Assembly (NCBI RefSeq): GCF_014212015.1 | Contig: NZ_JACJVN010000071.1 | Span: 1-33,283 of the forward strand | Direction of reading: 5' to 3' | Source of the DNA: Cohnella lubricantis | GTDB taxonomy: Bacteria > Bacillota > Bacilli > Paenibacillales > Paenibacillaceae | Length of the DNA: 33,283 nt | Part shown: positions 31,275-33,283 of the stretch, piece after piece | Layout of the letters: the number at the start of each line of letters is the position of its first letter | How positions within the stretch are numbered: position 1 is the first letter of the stretch | Translations under genes and position numbers: made by a program | The notes under the pieces: model-generated | What the model saw: only the letters and a program-made list of their open reading frames with translations | Database searches by the model: none | What the model was told of the DNA's origin: nothing

Positions 31275-32128
31275 AGCTGGGAGTCAGCACGTACAGCTTG
31301 TCGCGGGCGATGGCTTCCGGGGAGATGAGCGTGACCGACGCCATCCGCTGGATCGCCGAAGCGGGCGGGCAGCATGTCGAGATCGTGCCGTTCGGCTTCA
31401 GCCTGACGGACAATCCGGAGTTGATCGGGAGCATCGTTCGCACGGCGGCGGAGACGGGGCTTGAGGTATCCAATTACGCCGTCGGCGCGAACTTCGTGAC
31501 GGACGACGAGGCGGCGTTCGAAGCGGAGATCCGGCGGGTGATGGGCGAAGTGGACATCGCCCGCGCTTTGGGCGCGAAGCGGATGCGGCACGATGTCGCG
31601 CGCCGGGAGGGCGGGACGTCCGCGATGTTCGTGCGGGAGCTGCCGAAGCTGGCGGAGGCTTGCCGGCGAATCGCCGACTACGCCGCGCCATTCGGAATTA
31701 CGACGAGCGTCGAGAATCACGGCTACTACGTCCAGCACAGCGATCGCGTGACGGCGCTGGTTGAAGCGGCCGGCCGTCCCAACTTCCGCTTGACGATGGA
31801 CGTCGGCAACTTCATGTGCGCGGACGAGGAGTCGGTCAGCGCGGTCAAGAAGACGATCTCTTACGCTTCTATGGTGCATTTGAAAGACTTCTACCTGCGC
31901 CCGGCATCCCGCGATCCGGGAGAGGGCTTCTTCCGGACGCTGTCGGGCAATTACCTGCGCGGAGCGATCGTAGGACAGGGCGACATCGATATGCGCGAGG
32001 CGCTTCGCGTCGTGAAGGCATCGGGCTACGATGGCTATGTCTCGATCGAGTTCGAGGGCATGGAAGAATGCAAGCTCGGCACCCGGATCGGGCTCGCGAA
32101 TGCGCGGCGGATGTGGGATGAAGTGTAG
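31271..32128 (+). CDS. Sugar phosphate isomerase/epimerase-like TIM-barrel protein
   Basis: This 285-residue protein belongs to the xylose-isomerase-like (AP_endonuc_2) TIM-barrel family, with the N-terminal strand MKLGVSTYSLSRAM. Candidate metal and substrate residues are the Glu of TSVENHG, the Asp of RLTMDVGNF, the His of MVHLKDF and the Glu of YVSIEFEG, in the order seen in family epimerases and inosose or keto-sugar enzymes. ATG 31271 overlaps the preceding stop codon, and GGGGAGGAG lies just upstream. It probably acts on the keto product of the dehydrogenase. The last codons GATGAAGTGTAG are the first copy of a degenerate repeat that fills the following gap. Confidence 0.88.
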   Translation: MKLGVSTYSLSRAMASGEMSVTDAIRWIAEAGGQHVEIVPFGFSLTDNPELIGSIVRTAAETGLEVSNYAVGANFVTDDEAAFEAEIRRVMGEVDIARALGAKRMRHDVARREGGTSAMFVRELPKLAEACRRIADYAAPFGITTSVENHGYYVQHSDRVTALVEAAGRPNFRLTMDVGNFMCADEESVSAVKKTISYASMVHLKDFYLRPASRDPGEGFFRTLSGNYLRGAIVGQGDIDMREALRVVKASGYDGYVSIEFEGMEECKLGTRIGLANARRMWDEV

Positions 32129-32254
32129 GCTGGTTTGTGGGATGAGGTGTAGACTGCGGATTGGAGGTGAGATGTAGGCTGAGGCTGAGGATGATGAGGT
32201 GTAGACAGCGGATCGGGGATGAGGTGTAGACTGCGGATGCGGGATGAAGTGTAG
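32117..32254. repeat. Six degenerate copies of a gene-end sequence
   Basis: GATGAAGTGTAG, the final codons of the preceding gene including its stop, recurs at 32141, 32166, 32193, 32218 and 32243 with at most a few changes (most often GATGAGGTGTAG), at intervals of 24-27 bp. Flanking words such as ACTGCGGAT also recur. The repeats occupy most of the 226-bp gap between two genes of one operon; 32255-32340 shows nothing beyond a ribosome binding site. Confidence 0.8.
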
Positions 32255-32354
32255 GCTTTCGAGCGATGTCCTCGGTTGGAGACCGCTGCACCCCGATTGT
32301 CGATAGGAGGCTAATGGAGAGTGAACGCGAGATATAGACGGGAGGATGAGACGG

Positions 32355-33236
32355 ATGGCTTTGCGCTTGGAGAACAAGATTGGCGTGATCGTCGATAGCT
32401 TTCGAGTCGGCGTGCGGGACGGGCTCGTGAAGGCGAAGCAGGTTGGAGCCGACGGCGTGCAGATCTATGCGGTGAGCGGCGAGATGGACCCGGAGAAGCT
32501 GACGCCTGCGAAGCGCAAGGAATGGAAGGCGTACATCGAATCGCTCGGCCTGGAGGTATCCGCGCTTGTCGGCGATCTCGGCGGACACGGCTTCCAGGAC
32601 CGGAAGGAGAACGGCTGGAAGGTGGAGAAGTCCAAGCGGATTCTCGACCTGGCACTCGATCTGGGGACGAAGGTCGTCACGACGCATATCGGTATCGTAC
32701 CGGAAGACGAGAATGGCGAAGCATACGCGGCCATGCATGACGCTTGCGAGGAGTTAAGCGCGTATGCGAATAGCATGGGCGCGTACTTCGCCATCGAGAC
32801 CGGGCCGGAGACGGCGGCGCGGCTCAAGGGCTTCCTCGACAAGCTGAGCGTCAAGGGCGTAGCCGTCAACTTCGACCCGGCGAACATGGTGATGGTGACG
32901 GGAGACGATCCGGCGCAGGGCGTTCGCCTGCTAGGCGATTACATCGTTCACACGCACGCGAAGGACGGCGTCCGGCTGCAAGAGACCGATCCGCGCAACA
33001 TCTACGGCGCGCTTGGCTACGAGCCGATGGACCACGACAAGCTTGCGAAGCTGGTGGAAGCCGGCGAGTTCTTCCGCGAAGTGCCGCTCGGCGAAGGGGC
33101 CGTCGACTGGCCGGCCTATCTGCAGGCGCTGCAGGAGATCGGCTACGCCGGCTACTTGACGATCGAGCGCGAGGTCGGCCTGCAGCCGGAGGAGGACATC
33201 GCCGCGGCCGTCCGCTTCCTGCGGCAGTGGAAGTAA
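32355..33236 (+). CDS. Second isomerase/epimerase-like TIM-barrel protein
   Basis: This 293-residue protein is another AP_endonuc_2 family member, only distantly similar to the previous one. The barrel strands are visible as IGVIVDSF, GADGVQIYAV, LEVSALVGDLGGHGF, TKVVTTHIGIV, MGAYFAIETGPE, VKGVAVNFDPANMV, YIVHTHAKDG and YAGYLTIERE. Glu, Asp, His and Glu at the ends of the last four are the likely metal site. ATG 32355 is preferred to the in-frame ATG 32346 because GGGAGG (32340-32345) ends 9 bases before it but directly abuts 32346. It is likely a co-transcribed partner of the dehydrogenase and first isomerase. The sugar is unknown. Confidence 0.88.
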   Translation: MALRLENKIGVIVDSFRVGVRDGLVKAKQVGADGVQIYAVSGEMDPEKLTPAKRKEWKAYIESLGLEVSALVGDLGGHGFQDRKENGWKVEKSKRILDLALDLGTKVVTTHIGIVPEDENGEAYAAMHDACEELSAYANSMGAYFAIETGPETAARLKGFLDKLSVKGVAVNFDPANMVMVTGDDPAQGVRLLGDYIVHTHAKDGVRLQETDPRNIYGALGYEPMDHDKLAKLVEAGEFFREVPLGEGAVDWPAYLQALQEIGYAGYLTIEREVGLQPEEDIAAAVRFLRQWK

Positions 33237-33256
33237 GCCGGGCAGCTTGGCAAGCC

Positions 33257-33283
33257 CGCCAAAGGCGCCACGCAGTCGAGTTA
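33257..33283. repeat. Partial copy of the repeat found at the window start
   Basis: The last 27 bases resemble 4-31 with three single-base indels, and the copy is cut by the window end exactly where the hairpin arm begins in the other copy. A GCTTG/CAAGC mini-palindrome lies just before it (33245-33255). Confidence 0.45.

Overview
The window reads as chromosomal DNA of a high-GC, aerobic, spore-former-type Firmicute of the Paenibacillaceae (Paenibacillus or Cohnella-like). The basis is a YesM/YesN two-component pair beside an Lpl/Ugp-type sugar ABC transporter, a lipobox solute-binding protein, SLH anchoring domains, strong AGGAGG-type ribosome binding sites with many TTG/GTG starts, and a run of TetR, GntR, AraC and WYL regulators. 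No rRNA, tRNA, CRISPR array or replication origin was seen.

Bases 252-16088 form one sugar-utilisation locus, all on the + strand: sensor kinase, AraC-type response regulator, two ABC permeases, solute-binding lipoprotein, cytosolic GH31 alpha-glucosidase and a 2075-residue secreted enzyme. The last is built from a signal peptide, six beta-trefoil-like repeats, two CBM6/35-like modules, a GH87-like beta-helix with an Asp triad, a BIG2 domain and three SLH domains. The likely model is capture and cutting of an alpha-glucan (alpha-1,3-glucan or nigeran type) at the cell surface, import of oligosaccharides by the ABC system (no ATPase is encoded here, so a shared MsmX-type ATPase is presumed), and intracellular hydrolysis by GH31. 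Three promoters of the locus (before the permeases, the lipoprotein and the big enzyme) carry a related pair of half-sites, best form TAAGATCGCAC, spaced exactly 21 bp and ending 25-26 bp before the -10. This is the layout expected for the AraC-type response regulator. The promoter of the big enzyme also carries a near-consensus CcpA cre site.

Bases 16287-26400 hold ordinary chromosomal genes. These are a SulP anion transporter; an ABC exporter operon ending in its GntR repressor, with a visible operator; a 2-hydroxyacid dehydrogenase; an unknown internally duplicated small basic protein; a metallo-beta-lactamase-fold hydrolase with its own TetR regulator and operator; a second methionine aminopeptidase; another TetR regulator; a tautomerase-family protein lacking Pro1; and a HAD phosphatase. 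Four unrelated short tandem repeats (periods 11, 20, about 25 and 51 bp) lie in intergenic DNA here and near the right end.

Bases about 26440-29160 are visibly AT-richer and look acquired: an IS110-family transposase remnant with internal deletions, a VOC/glyoxalase protein and a WYL-domain regulator. From 29165 to the end an AraC regulator diverges from an operon of one Gfo/Idh/MocA dehydrogenase and two xylose-isomerase-like TIM-barrel proteins, probably for cyclitol or sugar oxidation and epimerisation. The first 30 and last 27 bases of the window are similar to each other and probably belong to one dispersed hairpin repeat.
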